Positions 26,944 through 37,372 of a DNA stretch of 64,000 bases are shown piece by piece (within the stretch, counting starts at the first letter, position 1; each line of letters opens with the position of its first letter). The notes under the pieces are model-generated. The model searched no databases. It saw only the letters and a list, made by a program, of their open reading frames with translations, and was not told the DNA's origin. This DNA comes from an uncultured Bacteroidales bacterium (lineage in GTDB: Bacteria > Bacteroidota > Bacteroidia > Bacteroidales > UBA932): the NCBI GenBank assembly GCA_944322815.1, contig CALUQB010000012.1, positions 1-64,000 of the forward strand, in the 5' to 3' direction. Made by a program: the position numbers and the translations under genes.

Positions 26944-26945
26944 CC
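26917..26945 (+). promoter_or_regulatory. Strong RNA hairpin between upxY and the initiating transferase gene
   Basis: CACTCGGG (26921-26928) and CCCGAGTG (26935-26942) pair perfectly around the 6-nt loop TACATG. Three more pairs (GGT with ACC) follow beyond a single bulged C. No T-run follows, so it is not a classical intrinsic terminator. It may be a pause or attenuation site acted on by UpxY, or a translational control element. Confidence 0.5.
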
Positions 26946-26981
26946 CTGAGTCTTGACTTTAACCTTGAAAAACATCGTGGT

Positions 26982-28148
26982 ATGATGGATTGCCTGAAAC
27001 TTCTGACTGACGGTCTGGATCTGGATACGGTACTGACGGTACTGCCATCGACTTTCTTTACATGCGTACTGCTGACAGTCGTGGCCCTTCCAGAAGTCAT
27101 AAGCATAGCTTTCAAGAAACAGCTTTTCGATGTACCTGACTACCGGAAGGTACACACGGGACAGGTTCCTCGTTTGGGCGGTGTCACTTTCCTGCCCGGA
27201 ATCATGATCGCCGTCATGATCGCTTTCGGCTTCATGGACGGATACCCTGCTCCCGACCATCTGGGGGCGGAACTCATGTTCTGTGCGGCCGGAGCCATGT
27301 TCCTGTATATGACAGGCATAGCCGATGACATAGCCGGACTTTCATACAGGGTCAAGTTCCCTGTCCAGATCATAGCTGCCTTCCTGCTCTGTGCATCCGG
27401 ACTCTGGATAGACGATCTCCATGGAATACTCGGCATTCATGAAATAAGCCCGTTCATCGGCATACCTTTGTCGATAGTTCTCGTGGTGCTTATCATAAAT
27501 TCCGTAAATCTTATAGACGGTATAGACGGACTGGCATCCGGACTGTGCATCCTCATGACCATAGTCTTCTGTGTGATGTTCATCAGAACCGGCATGATCC
27601 GTTTTGCTACCATAGCTGTGGCATCCCTGGGAGTACTGGTCCCGTTCTATGTGTACAATGTCTACGGGACTTCCGAAAAACGTACGAAAATATTCATGGG
27701 AGATGCCGGTTCCCTGACCATGGGCTATATAGTGGCGGTTTTCGCCATGAAGACGGCCACATTCGCAGGAAAATACCCCGAACTCAAGACAGATCAGGAA
27801 TACAGCTTCATATATGCATTCGCTATCCTGATAGTGCCTGTACTCGATGTCCTGCGTCTGTTCTGTCACAGGATTCTGCACAAGCGGAGTCCGTTCGAAG
27901 CGGACAGATGCCACATACATCACAAGTTCCTGGCCATAGGCATGACCATAGGCCAGGCCAGACACACCATCATAGGACTGTCACTTGCATTCTTCCTGGT
28001 GAACATCGTGCTGGTCACACATGTGAATATAAACATTCTTCTGGCCATGGACATAGTGTTGTGGACCCTCCTGCATCTGGGAATCAGCCGCAGGATCAGG
28101 GTGCTCCAGACCCGCCATGCAGAATGCTCGAAGAACTATCTGGAATAA
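26982..28148 (+). CDS. WecA/MraY-family undecaprenyl-phosphate sugar-1-phosphate transferase
   Basis: 388 residues from ATG 26982; an in-frame GTG at 26940 lies inside the hairpin arm and is less likely. About eleven membrane helices. Family motifs: VPRLGGVTFLPG, the Asp pair in TGIADDIAGLSYR, NLIDGIDGLASGL, FMGDAGSLTMGY, and CHIHHKF. It loads the first sugar-1-phosphate, often GlcNAc or a relative, onto undecaprenyl phosphate at the cytoplasmic face and so starts each repeat unit. It is the only initiating transferase visible in the locus. Confidence 0.93.
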   Translation: MMDCLKLLTDGLDLDTVLTVLPSTFFTCVLLTVVALPEVISIAFKKQLFDVPDYRKVHTGQVPRLGGVTFLPGIMIAVMIAFGFMDGYPAPDHLGAELMFCAAGAMFLYMTGIADDIAGLSYRVKFPVQIIAAFLLCASGLWIDDLHGILGIHEISPFIGIPLSIVLVVLIINSVNLIDGIDGLASGLCILMTIVFCVMFIRTGMIRFATIAVASLGVLVPFYVYNVYGTSEKRTKIFMGDAGSLTMGYIVAVFAMKTATFAGKYPELKTDQEYSFIYAFAILIVPVLDVLRLFCHRILHKRSPFEADRCHIHHKFLAIGMTIGQARHTIIGLSLAFFLVNIVLVTHVNINILLAMDIVLWTLLHLGISRRIRVLQTRHAECSKNYLE

Positions 28149-28169
28149 TTTCGTAATCCATATTGCGTC

Positions 28170-29042
28170 ATGAAAGGAATCGTATTGGCCGGAGGTTCCG
28201 GCACACGGCTTTACCCGATCACGAAAGGTGTCAGCAAACAGATGCTGCCGGTTTTCGACAAGCCTATGATATATTATCCTATCTCAGTACTGATGATGGC
28301 TGAGATCAGGGAAATCCTCATCATTTCCACTCCAGCGGATCTGCCTGCATTCCGAAGACTTCTCGGTGACGGAAGCGACATCGGGGTGAGATTCGAGTAC
28401 GCCGAACAGCCGTCTCCGGACGGTCTCGCGCAGGCGTTCATCATAGGTGAAAAATTCATCGGAGACGATGCCGTCTGTCTGGTATTGGGTGACAACATCT
28501 TCCACGGAAACGGTTTCACTCCGCTTCTCTCGGAAGCCGTCCGCTCTGCCGAGCAGGAACAGAAGGCCACGGTCTTCGGGTATTGGGTCAACGACCCGGA
28601 AAGATACGGGGTGGCGGAATTCGATGAAGAAGGCAACTGTCTCTCGATAGAGGAGAAGCCGTCGAAACCGAAATCCAACTATGCCGTGGTCGGTCTTTAT
28701 TTCTATCCGAACAAGGTGGTGGAAGTGGCCAAGAATATCCGCCCGTCAGCACGGGGAGAGCTGGAGATCACTTCGGTGAACCAGCGTTTCCTGGATGACC
28801 GTCAGTTGAAAGTCCAGACACTGGAGCGAGGCTTTGCATGGCTGGATACCGGGACCCACGATTCTCTCGCCGAAGCCAGCACTTATGTCGAAGTCATCGA
28901 AAAACGCCAGGGACTCAAGATCGCCTGTCTCGAAGAAATCGCCTACACGAAAGGCTGGATATCGGCCGACAGGATGAGACAACTGGCACAGCCGATGCTC
29001 AAGAACCCTTACGGGCAATATCTGCTCAAGGTCATAGGCTAG
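28170..29042 (+). CDS. rmlA: Glucose-1-phosphate thymidylyltransferase
   Basis: 290 residues, standard length. The N-terminal nucleotide-binding loop [19 protein letters not shown] is diagnostic, followed by [13 protein letters not shown] and [11 protein letters not shown]. It makes dTDP-glucose from dTTP and glucose 1-phosphate, the first step to dTDP-L-rhamnose. The remaining pathway genes rmlC, rmlD and rmlB are about 21 kb downstream in the same locus. ugd follows. Confidence 0.97.
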   Translation: MKGIVLAGGSGTRLYPITKGVSKQMLPVFDKPMIYYPISVLMMAEIREILIISTPADLPAFRRLLGDGSDIGVRFEYAEQPSPDGLAQAFIIGEKFIGDDAVCLVLGDNIFHGNGFTPLLSEAVRSAEQEQKATVFGYWVNDPERYGVAEFDEEGNCLSIEEKPSKPKSNYAVVGLYFYPNKVVEVAKNIRPSARGELEITSVNQRFLDDRQLKVQTLERGFAWLDTGTHDSLAEASTYVEVIEKRQGLKIACLEEIAYTKGWISADRMRQLAQPMLKNPYGQYLLKVIG

Positions 29043-29079
29043 CATGATTTGCCGGACTGAAACTATTTCATTCAATCGT

Positions 29080-30348
29080 ATGCAGAAGAATTATAAAATA
29101 GCGGTGGCAGGGACAGGATATGTCGGCCTTTCGATAGCTACATTGCTGTCGCAGCGCCATCATGTGACGGCCGTGGATATCCTCACTGAAAAGGTGGACC
29201 TGATCAACCGCAGGACATCCCCGATACAGGACGAATATATCGAAAAATATCTGGCGGAGAAGGATCTTGACCTTACGGCCACCACTGACGGGGCCTCCGC
29301 ATACGCGGACTCGGATTTCGTGGTGATCGCCGCGCCGACGAACTATGACCCCGACAAGAACTTCTTCGACACATCACATGTGGAAGAAGTCATTGACCTC
29401 GTGAGGTCAGTGAACAGGAAGGCCGTGATGGTCATCAAGAGCACGATACCTGTCGGATACTGCGAAAGCCTTTACCGACGGTACGGAAAAGATCTCCGTC
29501 TGCTGTTTTTCCCCGAGTTCCTCCGGGAAAGCAAAGCCTTGTATGACAATCTCTATCCATCACGGATAATCGCAGGGATACCGTACGAGGAACTGACACA
29601 GGATAGGGAGACACTGGAAGGCGCCGCGCATGACTTTGCCTCGCTTCTTCAGGAAGGGGCGCTCAAGGAAAACATAGACACGCTGTACATGGGTGTGACC
29701 GAGGCCGAAGCCGTGAAACTTTTCGCGAACACCTATCTGGCACTGAGAGTCAGCTATTTCAACGAACTTGACACCTATGCCGAAATGAAAGGTCTCGATA
29801 CGAAAGATATCATAGACGGAGTCTGTCTCGACCCCCGTATAGGCAGCCACTACAACAACCCCAGCTTCGGCTATGGCGGATACTGCCTTCCGAAAGATGC
29901 GAAGCAGCTCCTGGCGAATTATGCAGACGTGCCCGAGAATCTGATAAAAGCCATCGTGGACAGCAACAGGACCAGAAAGGACTTCATCGCCGACAGGGTG
30001 CTGAAGCTGGCTGGCGGATACGCTTATGATTCGAACAATGACTGGGCTGCGGAAAAGGAACGCAATGTCGTGATAGGTGTCTACCGGCTCACCATGAAAA
30101 GCAACAGCGACAACTTCCGGCAGAGCAGCATTCAGGGAGTGATGAAACGCATCAAGGCCAAGGGTGCGCAAGTCATAGTGTACGAACCGGCTCTGGAAGA
30201 CGGGACTACCTTCTTCGGCAGCCGTGTCATCAATGACCTGTCCGAATTCAAGTCCCGCAGCCAGGCCATCATCGCGAACCGATACGACCCGTGTCTCGAC
30301 GATGTCAGGGACAAGGTTTATACAAGAGACATTTTCAGAAGAGACTGA
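29080..30348 (+). CDS. ugd: UDP-glucose 6-dehydrogenase
   Basis: 422 residues from the ATG at 29080, where the Rossmann domain starts directly (GTGYVGLS at 11-18); an upstream ATG at 29044 adds 12 unlikely residues. Catalytic C269 sits in [12 protein letters not shown]. It oxidises UDP-glucose twice with NAD+ to UDP-glucuronate in the cytosol. The following epimerase begins on the TGATG stop/start overlap, consistent with a two-step route to UDP-galacturonate. Confidence 0.95.
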   Translation: MQKNYKIAVAGTGYVGLSIATLLSQRHHVTAVDILTEKVDLINRRTSPIQDEYIEKYLAEKDLDLTATTDGASAYADSDFVVIAAPTNYDPDKNFFDTSHVEEVIDLVRSVNRKAVMVIKSTIPVGYCESLYRRYGKDLRLLFFPEFLRESKALYDNLYPSRIIAGIPYEELTQDRETLEGAAHDFASLLQEGALKENIDTLYMGVTEAEAVKLFANTYLALRVSYFNELDTYAEMKGLDTKDIIDGVCLDPRIGSHYNNPSFGYGGYCLPKDAKQLLANYADVPENLIKAIVDSNRTRKDFIADRVLKLAGGYAYDSNNDWAAEKERNVVIGVYRLTMKSNSDNFRQSSIQGVMKRIKAKGAQVIVYEPALEDGTTFFGSRVINDLSEFKSRSQAIIANRYDPCLDDVRDKVYTRDIFRRD

Positions 30349-31424
30349 TGGTACAGAATAATATCGACCTTGACGGCAAGGTAATCCTTGTTACCGGTGC
30401 AGCCGGATTTATCGGGAGCAGTCTTGCCGGAAGACTTGCAGCAGATCACCCTGCATCGAAAATCATAGGAATAGATAATGTAAACGATTATTATGACGTC
30501 AGTCTTAAAGAGAAGAGACTGAGCTTGTTGGAGAGTAACGGGAATTTTACATTCATTAAGGGAAGCATCGCGGACAAAGGACTGGTGTCAGATATTTTCA
30601 ATGAATACAAGCCGCAGATTGTAGTCAATCTCGCCGCTCAGACCGGTGTCAGATACAGCCTGATAAATCCGGATGCTTATATCGAAAGTAATCTGACAGG
30701 CTTCTTTAATATTCTCGAAGCATGCAGGCATTCGTATGACGATGGAAATGTCGGAGTCCTTCACCTTGTATACGCGAGTTCATCAAGCGTGTACGGCAAT
30801 AATAAGAAAATACCGTACAGTACCGATGACAGGGTGGACAATCCGGTCAGTTTGTATGCCGCCACCAAAAAGAGCAATGAACTGATGGCTCATGCGTATT
30901 CCAAACTCTACGATATACCTTGTACCGGATTGAGGTTCTTTACGGTTTACGGTCCTTACGGACGTCCTGACATGGCGTATTTCAGTTTCACCGATAAACT
31001 GAGAGCGGGGCAGACCATCCGGCTGTTCAATTATGGAAAATGCCGGAGAGACTTAATATACATAGATGACATAGTGGAAGGGACTGTAAGGGCCATGAGT
31101 CATGCTCCTGAAAAAAAGACAGGGGAGGACGGACTTCCTGTTCCACCGTACAAATTGTATAACATAGGAAACGGCAAGCCGGTAAATCTCCTTGATTTCG
31201 TCAGCATCCTTCAGGAGGAACTGGTAGCGGCAGGCGTCCTTCCCGCTAACTATGATTTCGAGTCCCATAAGGAACTGGCTCCCATGCAGCCCGGAGATGT
31301 ACCCGAGACGTATGCCGACATTACGTCATTGGAAGAAGATTTCGGGTTCAGTCCGTCCACATCTCTGAGAGACGGATTGAGGAAATTCGCTGAATGGTAT
31401 GCCTGGTATTCTTGCAGCAAGTGA
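30348..31424 (+). CDS. UDP-glucuronate 4-epimerase (SDR family)
   Basis: 358 residues from ATG 30348, which overlaps the ugd stop. The extended-SDR motifs are VTGAAGFIGSS near residue 15, Y170-x3-K174 in YAATKKSNELMA, and the family-specific RFFTVYGPYGRPDMAYFSF. It converts UDP-glucuronate to UDP-galacturonate, the likely donor for an acidic sugar. An upstream in-frame start at 30291 lies within ugd and is rejected. Base composition starts to drop towards the AT-rich block here. Confidence 0.92.
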   Translation: MVQNNIDLDGKVILVTGAAGFIGSSLAGRLAADHPASKIIGIDNVNDYYDVSLKEKRLSLLESNGNFTFIKGSIADKGLVSDIFNEYKPQIVVNLAAQTGVRYSLINPDAYIESNLTGFFNILEACRHSYDDGNVGVLHLVYASSSSVYGNNKKIPYSTDDRVDNPVSLYAATKKSNELMAHAYSKLYDIPCTGLRFFTVYGPYGRPDMAYFSFTDKLRAGQTIRLFNYGKCRRDLIYIDDIVEGTVRAMSHAPEKKTGEDGLPVPPYKLYNIGNGKPVNLLDFVSILQEELVAAGVLPANYDFESHKELAPMQPGDVPETYADITSLEEDFGFSPSTSLRDGLRKFAEWYAWYSCSK

Positions 31425-31437
31425 TCTGCGATGAACA

Positions 31438-32958
31438 ATGATGCTGAAGCCAAGAATGACTAATAGAAAAAGGTTTTTAGTATATAATTCAATATCGTCG
31501 CTTGTCAGCCAGATAGTGACTATAGCCAGCGGTTTCCTGCTGACGAAATTATTCATCTCCCATTATGGCTCTGAAATAAACGGGATGCTGGCTTCCATTA
31601 CACAATTTCTCGGTTTTATATCATTAATGGAATTCGGTATTGGCGCCGTAGTGAAAAGTACCTTGTATAAGCCACTTGCAGAAAACAATGATGGTGAGAT
31701 AAGCCGGATTATAATATCTACAAGGAATTTTTATAAGAAAATAGCTTTTCTTCTTGTAATCTATTCTTTAGTATTATGTTATGTTATACCGAACTTTGTG
31801 GCTGTTGAATATGATTGGGCGTTTTCCGCTTCGCTTGTGGTTATTATAGCTGTAGCGATGTTTGCCCAGTATTATTTCGGTATAGCATATCAGTTGCTGT
31901 TGAATGCGGACCAGAAGGCATATATTCCGAATATTATTAATTGTTCGACCTTATTTATCAGTACTGTAATATCAGTGTTTCTTATCATTAAGGGACAACC
32001 GATACAGGCAGTTAAATTGACCGCTTCCGTAGTATTCCTTTTCCGACCGGTATTACTGTCATTATACGTAAAAAGACATTATAATCTGGATGTTTCATTG
32101 AAACTTGTTGAGGAACCGATTAAGCAGAAATGGAATGGTCTGCCGCAGCATATTGCATATGTCGTTGTGCTGTATTCAGGTGTGGTAATATTGACATTTA
32201 TGACATCTCTGTCAACAGTTTCAATATATACGGTGTACCATGGGGTCGTTATCGGAGTCCAGCAACTTATTTCATGCATTACCGTCGGCTTTGCCGCAAT
32301 GATAGGAAACATATTGTATACGGAGAACCAGAAACAGATAGAGAATTCATTCAGGAATATGGAATGGTTCTTTCATTTTATTACAGTACTGTTTTTTACT
32401 ATCACCGGAATATTATTCATTCAATTTATCAGAATATATACGGAAGGAATTACAGATGCAGATTATATTCTACCCTTGTTCGCGGTTTTAATCACGGTTT
32501 CTCAGGCATTGTTTTCTTTAAGGGTGCCTTATGAGACTATAATACTGTCGGCCAATCATTTCAAGCAGACCCAGACCAGTGCGATAGTAGAGATATGTAT
32601 AAATCTGTCTTTATCGGTCATTTTATGTTACAAATTCGGAATTATCGGCGTATGTCTTGGTATGATAGGGGCCATGTGCTATAGAATGCTGTATTTTATT
32701 ATATACCTGAAGAATAATATCCTGAATTATAAAATCCGAGTGTTTGTGAAGCAAATAATCGTGGATATATTTCAAGTAGCAGTTTGTGTCATTTTAGCTG
32801 AAACTCTAATTCCTGCATATGAGATATCCTGGTCTGGCTTTATAATCAGAGGTGTTGAGGTATCATGTATTTGCTTTCTTGCCATGATTCTTATCAACAG
32901 CATATTATATAACAGGGAAACGCGTTATTTTTTTTCAAAGATTCTTCATAATGATTGA
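31438..32958 (+). CDS. wzx: Polysaccharide flippase, Wzx type (first copy)
   Basis: 506 residues with about 12-14 hydrophobic helices, the size and pattern of MOP-superfamily Wzx proteins. The N-terminus (FLVYNSISSLVSQIVTIASGF) and the early GLY-rich helix EFGIGAVVKSTLYKPLA are typical. It moves the lipid-linked repeat unit across the inner membrane. Codon use is markedly AT-rich compared with ugd, marking the start of a different-composition block. The following glycosyltransferase overlaps it by 8 bp. Start among ATGs 31438, 31441 or 31456 is uncertain. Confidence 0.88.
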   Translation: MMLKPRMTNRKRFLVYNSISSLVSQIVTIASGFLLTKLFISHYGSEINGMLASITQFLGFISLMEFGIGAVVKSTLYKPLAENNDGEISRIIISTRNFYKKIAFLLVIYSLVLCYVIPNFVAVEYDWAFSASLVVIIAVAMFAQYYFGIAYQLLLNADQKAYIPNIINCSTLFISTVISVFLIIKGQPIQAVKLTASVVFLFRPVLLSLYVKRHYNLDVSLKLVEEPIKQKWNGLPQHIAYVVVLYSGVVILTFMTSLSTVSIYTVYHGVVIGVQQLISCITVGFAAMIGNILYTENQKQIENSFRNMEWFFHFITVLFFTITGILFIQFIRIYTEGITDADYILPLFAVLITVSQALFSLRVPYETIILSANHFKQTQTSAIVEICINLSLSVILCYKFGIIGVCLGMIGAMCYRMLYFIIYLKNNILNYKIRVFVKQIIVDIFQVAVCVILAETLIPAYEISWSGFIIRGVEVSCICFLAMILINSILYNRETRYFFSKILHND

Positions 32959-33934
32959 CATTTCTGTAATCGTTCCTATCTATAATGTTGAAAAATATTT
33001 GGCCAGGTGTTTGGATTCCATATTGTTACAGAATTTTTCAGGATCATATGAAGCAATACTGGTAGATGACGGGTCAACAGATGCGTCCAAAGCAATCGCC
33101 TTGGAGTATGTAAATGACCATCCTCGCGTATTCAAATTGCTATGTCAAAACAACGGTGGCCCGGGAAGTGCAAGAAATCTTGGCCTTGATTATGCTTCCG
33201 GGAACTACATCGCGTTTGTTGACAGTGATGATTATCTGGATACATCATTCCTGGCCAAATTGCATACATTGGCCGAAGATACGAACTCTGATATAAGCAT
33301 GTGTTCTTCCAATGTGTGTAAAGGTGATGATGGTGTCGGGGCAATAAACGATACTGGATTCAAAGAGAATTTTGTAAGTGAGAATATCCGTGAAATCTTA
33401 TTCAGGAGCTCTTTTTCTCCGTGGGGAAAATTATATAAAAAGAAGTTGTTTTCCGGTTTCAGATTTCCTGTAGGAATTACCTATGAAGATTTTGCACTGA
33501 TTCCTCAGGTTATGTATAAGGCAAGACGGATAGCGTATGTCAGCGATGTCCTATATCATTATTATGTCAATGCCCATGGCATAATAATGAGTAAAAGTGA
33601 GGATACCGATTATTGTATTCTGGAAGCTCAGACGATACTGGAAAAGTCGGATCTGGGTAATGATAAACAGTTGATGGGGATTTTCTTTATCAGAAGAGTG
33701 ATATGTACCATGTGTTTTTCGTTGTTATCCAACAACGATGATTTGCATTATGTCAAGTCCATTGTCAAAGACGGTAAAAGTAAATTCGATTTAAGGAGAT
33801 CTTTGCCTTACGTACAATTGGGCTTCATTCATAAGGTTTTTGCTGATTTGTTGGTTTCCGAACATTATGCTGCCGCATACCTGTGGGCAAAAAGCATTAA
33901 ATGTTTGAGAAAGGCGTTCTCACTGCTAAGGTAG
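32951..33934 (+). CDS. GT2 family glycosyltransferase
   Basis: 327 residues. A GT-A fold is shown by DISVIVPIYNVEKYLARCL at the N-terminus, VDDGSTD near residue 38, the QNNGGPGSARNLGL loop, and the metal-binding DSDD in AFVDSDDYLD near 93. It transfers a sugar from a nucleotide donor to the growing lipid-linked unit at the cytoplasmic face; donor and acceptor are unknown. It overlaps the flippase end. Confidence 0.9.
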   Translation: MIDISVIVPIYNVEKYLARCLDSILLQNFSGSYEAILVDDGSTDASKAIALEYVNDHPRVFKLLCQNNGGPGSARNLGLDYASGNYIAFVDSDDYLDTSFLAKLHTLAEDTNSDISMCSSNVCKGDDGVGAINDTGFKENFVSENIREILFRSSFSPWGKLYKKKLFSGFRFPVGITYEDFALIPQVMYKARRIAYVSDVLYHYYVNAHGIIMSKSEDTDYCILEAQTILEKSDLGNDKQLMGIFFIRRVICTMCFSLLSNNDDLHYVKSIVKDGKSKFDLRRSLPYVQLGFIHKVFADLLVSEHYAAAYLWAKSIKCLRKAFSLLR

Positions 33935-33986
33935 CCTATGCCAGGTACAAAAGCGAACTGATTTTCAGGATTATAACCCAGTGGCA

Positions 33987-35252
33987 ATGACAAGAATCGC
34001 TAATATATTATTGATTGTTTCAGCAATAGTATTCTGCATATTTGGACAATGGCAGAAGGTTATTACTGTTTTATTGATAATTTTCTGCTTTAGAAAAGGA
34101 ATGACAACAAAGGACTTGTTTAGTCCATATGTTCTTCTTATCGTACCGTTGACTTCTTATCTCTTATACTTTGCAGAACTCGGTCCGGCATTTCTGGCAG
34201 ACCTTCAGACTAGAACCGATTTCTTGATTGTATTGTGCTTTACTGCAATTGTCATCGCTTTTACAGTAATGAAAGCACTCAAGATAAAACCTGTAAAAAC
34301 CAAGAGATCATACAATGAAAATTTCTGGGTTATCTGTATAATAGGATTGATACCTGCAGTTTTGTCATATATTTTATATGGTAGTGTATTCGATGCTACA
34401 GGTGATGCAATGTTAGAGATAAAGGAAAAACAAAGCCTGCCGGTAATAGGACAGCTGGCATATTTCCTGCCGGCTTCTATCATAGTGGCATGCAAGAACA
34501 ATAATTCCAAGCAAATCATCATTGCCGTTTTTTTATCTTTTTTTGCCGCTGCCCTGACTCTTACTAAAACATCGTTGCTTGTGGCTTTGATTTTCACTCT
34601 TGCAGGACTATATCAGTTCAATCCGGGTATAGTGAACAGCAAACCGGCTTTATTTATAAAAAAATATATTTACATATGGCTGCCGGTTCTTGTCATTTAT
34701 ATGTTTATGGCAAATAATTCCATCAGGCAAGAGGCTCAAGGCGGCGGGGCAATGGAATATGTCGAGTTGAGCAACAGTCATCTGATCACAAATCGCGGAA
34801 ATTTGGTGCAAGGATTGTTTTTGAATTATTTGTATTTGTGCTCTCCATGGAGCAATTTGGATTATAATGTCCAGAGAATAAATGAAATATCCGGAGGTTC
34901 GAATTCTTTTGCACAATTTGCGGATAAATTAGGGATTAAAGTAGAAACGGTGGAAAAGCTGGAGCCGGCATTTCTGAATACGCATTCGTTTATAACGGAC
35001 TTTTATATTGATTTCGGATATTTGGGTGCCATAATGGCATCTTTCGTCCTGGGATGTATAATATACTTTTTTTATTCGAAATTCTATTTTTCAGGAGATG
35101 CATTGTTGCTGGCTTACTATTGCTTGATTGCTTTTGCTACTATAATGCTGTTTTTCAGTAATCATTTTGTCAATGGTTATCTGTTGAATTATCTGATTAC
35201 GTTTGGCGGTTATTACTTGATAATGCATTGTCTGAATATTAAGAAAAGGTAA
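33987..35252 (+). CDS. wzy: Probable O-antigen/capsule polymerase, Wzy type (first copy)
   Basis: 421 residues from ATG 33987; GTG 33981 is also possible. About ten to eleven membrane helices, with a large extracytoplasmic loop (about 250-330) between hydrophobic blocks, as in Wzy polymerases. Sequence is poorly conserved in this family, so the call rests on topology, size and position next to wzx. It would join repeat units in the periplasm. No alternative family is suggested. Confidence 0.7.
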   Translation: MTRIANILLIVSAIVFCIFGQWQKVITVLLIIFCFRKGMTTKDLFSPYVLLIVPLTSYLLYFAELGPAFLADLQTRTDFLIVLCFTAIVIAFTVMKALKIKPVKTKRSYNENFWVICIIGLIPAVLSYILYGSVFDATGDAMLEIKEKQSLPVIGQLAYFLPASIIVACKNNNSKQIIIAVFLSFFAAALTLTKTSLLVALIFTLAGLYQFNPGIVNSKPALFIKKYIYIWLPVLVIYMFMANNSIRQEAQGGGAMEYVELSNSHLITNRGNLVQGLFLNYLYLCSPWSNLDYNVQRINEISGGSNSFAQFADKLGIKVETVEKLEPAFLNTHSFITDFYIDFGYLGAIMASFVLGCIIYFFYSKFYFSGDALLLAYYCLIAFATIMLFFSNHFVNGYLLNYLITFGGYYLIMHCLNIKKR

Positions 35253-35256
35253 ACGG

Positions 35257-36162
35257 ATGATGGTTTCTATAATAATTCCTGCTTATGGAACCCCGTCGTT
35301 TCTGGATCGAGCAATATCAAGTGTATTTGATCAGACTTTCAAAGACTGGGAGCTGATCATCGTTGATGACAATGATCCAGGGACCGATGCACGCTTTTGT
35401 ACGGAGTCAATCGTCAACAGGTTTCTTATGAAATACAATCGTGTCAAATATATAAGGCATGATCATAATATGAATGGTGCTGTGGCCAGAAATACAGGTT
35501 TTGCAATAGCGGAAGGAAAATATATTTCATTATTGGACAGTGATGATGAATACAAGCCGACTCGAATAGAGAAGTGTGTCAGTGTTATGGAAAATTCTTC
35601 TGAGAAAATAGCGGGAGTATATACAGGATGTGAATTCAGAAGAAAAGGGAAAACATACAACAGGTTTTCAAACGTCAAGGCTGGAAATTATCTGATTGAG
35701 ACATTGGCTTGTTCATTTATGCTGGGCACCGGATCCAATATCTTTGTCAGGAAAAGTGTCGTAGATGAGATGCATGGATTTGATCCTATGTTTTTACGTC
35801 AGCAAGACTATGAATTTATGGTTCGTGTTTTTGAGAAGTATTCCTTAGAGGCCATTCCGGAAATGCTGGTGATAAAGAATAACGAAAACACGAATCTGCC
35901 TGATATAAAAAAACAGATAGCGATAAGAATGCAATATTTGGATAAATTCAATTATATTATCCAAAATCTTACCGAAGCGGAAGTGAATTACATCTATCAT
36001 AAAAACTGGATTAATATTGCAGTCAATGCCATGCTTCAGAATCAGAGGGAGATAGCCGAACTTTATTATGACAAGGCTATCAAGTATGGCAGATTAAGTT
36101 TTATGGAATATTTAAAGAAAATGCTTCTGACAATGCATTATATCCTTAAAAAACATGAATGA
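35257..36162 (+). CDS. GT2 family glycosyltransferase
   Basis: 301 residues. GT-A features: VSIIIPAYGTPSFLDRAI, FKDWELIIVDDNDPGTD, NGAVARNTGFAIAEG, and DSDDEYKP near residue 93. It probably adds one sugar of the repeat unit; specificity cannot be told. Its last 8 bp overlap the next gene, so it is cotranslated with the GH88-like protein. Confidence 0.88.
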   Translation: MMVSIIIPAYGTPSFLDRAISSVFDQTFKDWELIIVDDNDPGTDARFCTESIVNRFLMKYNRVKYIRHDHNMNGAVARNTGFAIAEGKYISLLDSDDEYKPTRIEKCVSVMENSSEKIAGVYTGCEFRRKGKTYNRFSNVKAGNYLIETLACSFMLGTGSNIFVRKSVVDEMHGFDPMFLRQQDYEFMVRVFEKYSLEAIPEMLVIKNNENTNLPDIKKQIAIRMQYLDKFNYIIQNLTEAEVNYIYHKNWINIAVNAMLQNQREIAELYYDKAIKYGRLSFMEYLKKMLLTMHYILKKHE

Positions 36163-37363
36163 GACAATTTTTCGCTTTTATGGCTTGTTTCACAGGTTAG
36201 CGAAATATATTTCAGGATATAGATATTCCGCAACGGGAAATATTTATTTCAACAACGATCTTTCTCTTGGTATCAAGGCTGCAGAAACATTTTCCTGGCA
36301 GGATTTTATATCAAACTCGGAAATTCCTGCCCATGACCGGAATTCTGGATTGCACTATGCAGGATATGTGGCAGAGACGCATAGCTGGTGTCATGCCAGC
36401 TGGATTTGGACAAATGCTGCAATTATACGTACATATTGTTCCATTGGCAAAATTGCAGAAGCCGAGGCACTGGGTAAATTGCTTGCAGAAAGGCAGACAT
36501 GTGAAGGCGGCTGGATTGTCCGTAACGACTATGACAAAAATGGCGCGATTCCAGTTATGGCACCTAATGATTCGGCATATATAGCAAATAATGCATTTCT
36601 AACCCTTTATAAAAGCACCGGGAAGCCAGAATATCTCCATATTGCCGAACAGTGTGCCGGATGGGTAATGAAGACAACACGGCCGGATGGAATGGTCTAC
36701 GGGGGATATAATTTGCGGGATCATAAGTGGGATATGAATCATGTAATTGTGGATGTAGGGTTTACTGCAGGCCTTTTTGCCCGCCTTTATGAGCTGACCG
36801 GAAAGACAACATATAAAACATATTTGGAAAGATTTGTCAGAAGGTATATAGAACTGTTTTTTATCCATGAACGGTCGGGTTTCTGTACAAGTATAGATAT
36901 GAATAACAGGCAAACGGGAGGAATGTTCGGCAGGGGACAGGCATGGGCATTGGAGGGGCTGATTCCGGCATACAGAATTTTACAAGATAATGCAATAAAG
37001 TGTATTATAGACAGGACAATCAGCAATTTGCTGGATAGACAATGCAAGGATGGAAGCTGGTCGTATAATCTGGTAAGACCGATGATGGGACGAGATTGCA
37101 AGTCGGTTCCTGTTATTGCGAAAAACTTGATGGAATGGTATTTATTATATCCATCTGATGGAATCAAAGCAGCAGTAAATAGAGCATACTTATGGTGCTT
37201 GGAACATACATGCAATAAAGGAGTAGCGAAAGGCGGAATCTTTTCCTACAGTGTAGAAGGTGCGATAGTCCAGAGTTTATACACTTCATGCGCTTTTGTA
37301 TATTCATCAGCTTATGCTATCGAATTACAGAAAAAACTGGCATCATTAGAGTCCGTTATTTAG
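36155..37363 (+). CDS. GH88/GH105-like (alpha/alpha)6-toroid protein inside the biosynthetic operon
   Basis: 402 residues, no signal peptide. Repeated helix pairs with Trp/Gly-rich turns suggest an (alpha/alpha)6 toroid. GRGQAWALEGLIPAY (about 258-272) closely resembles the RGQAW block of unsaturated glucuronyl hydrolases (GH88), and VDVGFTAGLFARLYE may correspond to a catalytic-helix region. I cannot assign the catalytic Asp residues with confidence. GH88/105 enzymes normally degrade lyase products, so a place among biosynthetic genes is odd. It may trim, modify or merely bind a uronic-acid-containing intermediate. Overlaps the preceding GT by 8 bp. Confidence 0.6.
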   Translation: MNETIFRFYGLFHRLAKYISGYRYSATGNIYFNNDLSLGIKAAETFSWQDFISNSEIPAHDRNSGLHYAGYVAETHSWCHASWIWTNAAIIRTYCSIGKIAEAEALGKLLAERQTCEGGWIVRNDYDKNGAIPVMAPNDSAYIANNAFLTLYKSTGKPEYLHIAEQCAGWVMKTTRPDGMVYGGYNLRDHKWDMNHVIVDVGFTAGLFARLYELTGKTTYKTYLERFVRRYIELFFIHERSGFCTSIDMNNRQTGGMFGRGQAWALEGLIPAYRILQDNAIKCIIDRTISNLLDRQCKDGSWSYNLVRPMMGRDCKSVPVIAKNLMEWYLLYPSDGIKAAVNRAYLWCLEHTCNKGVAKGGIFSYSVEGAIVQSLYTSCAFVYSSAYAIELQKKLASLESVI

Positions 37364-37372
37364 AAAAACGAA

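Noticed and set aside
31400-31460. Insertion sequence or transposase remnant at the left border of the AT-rich block
   Set aside because: No transposase frame, terminal inverted repeat or target duplication was seen at either border.
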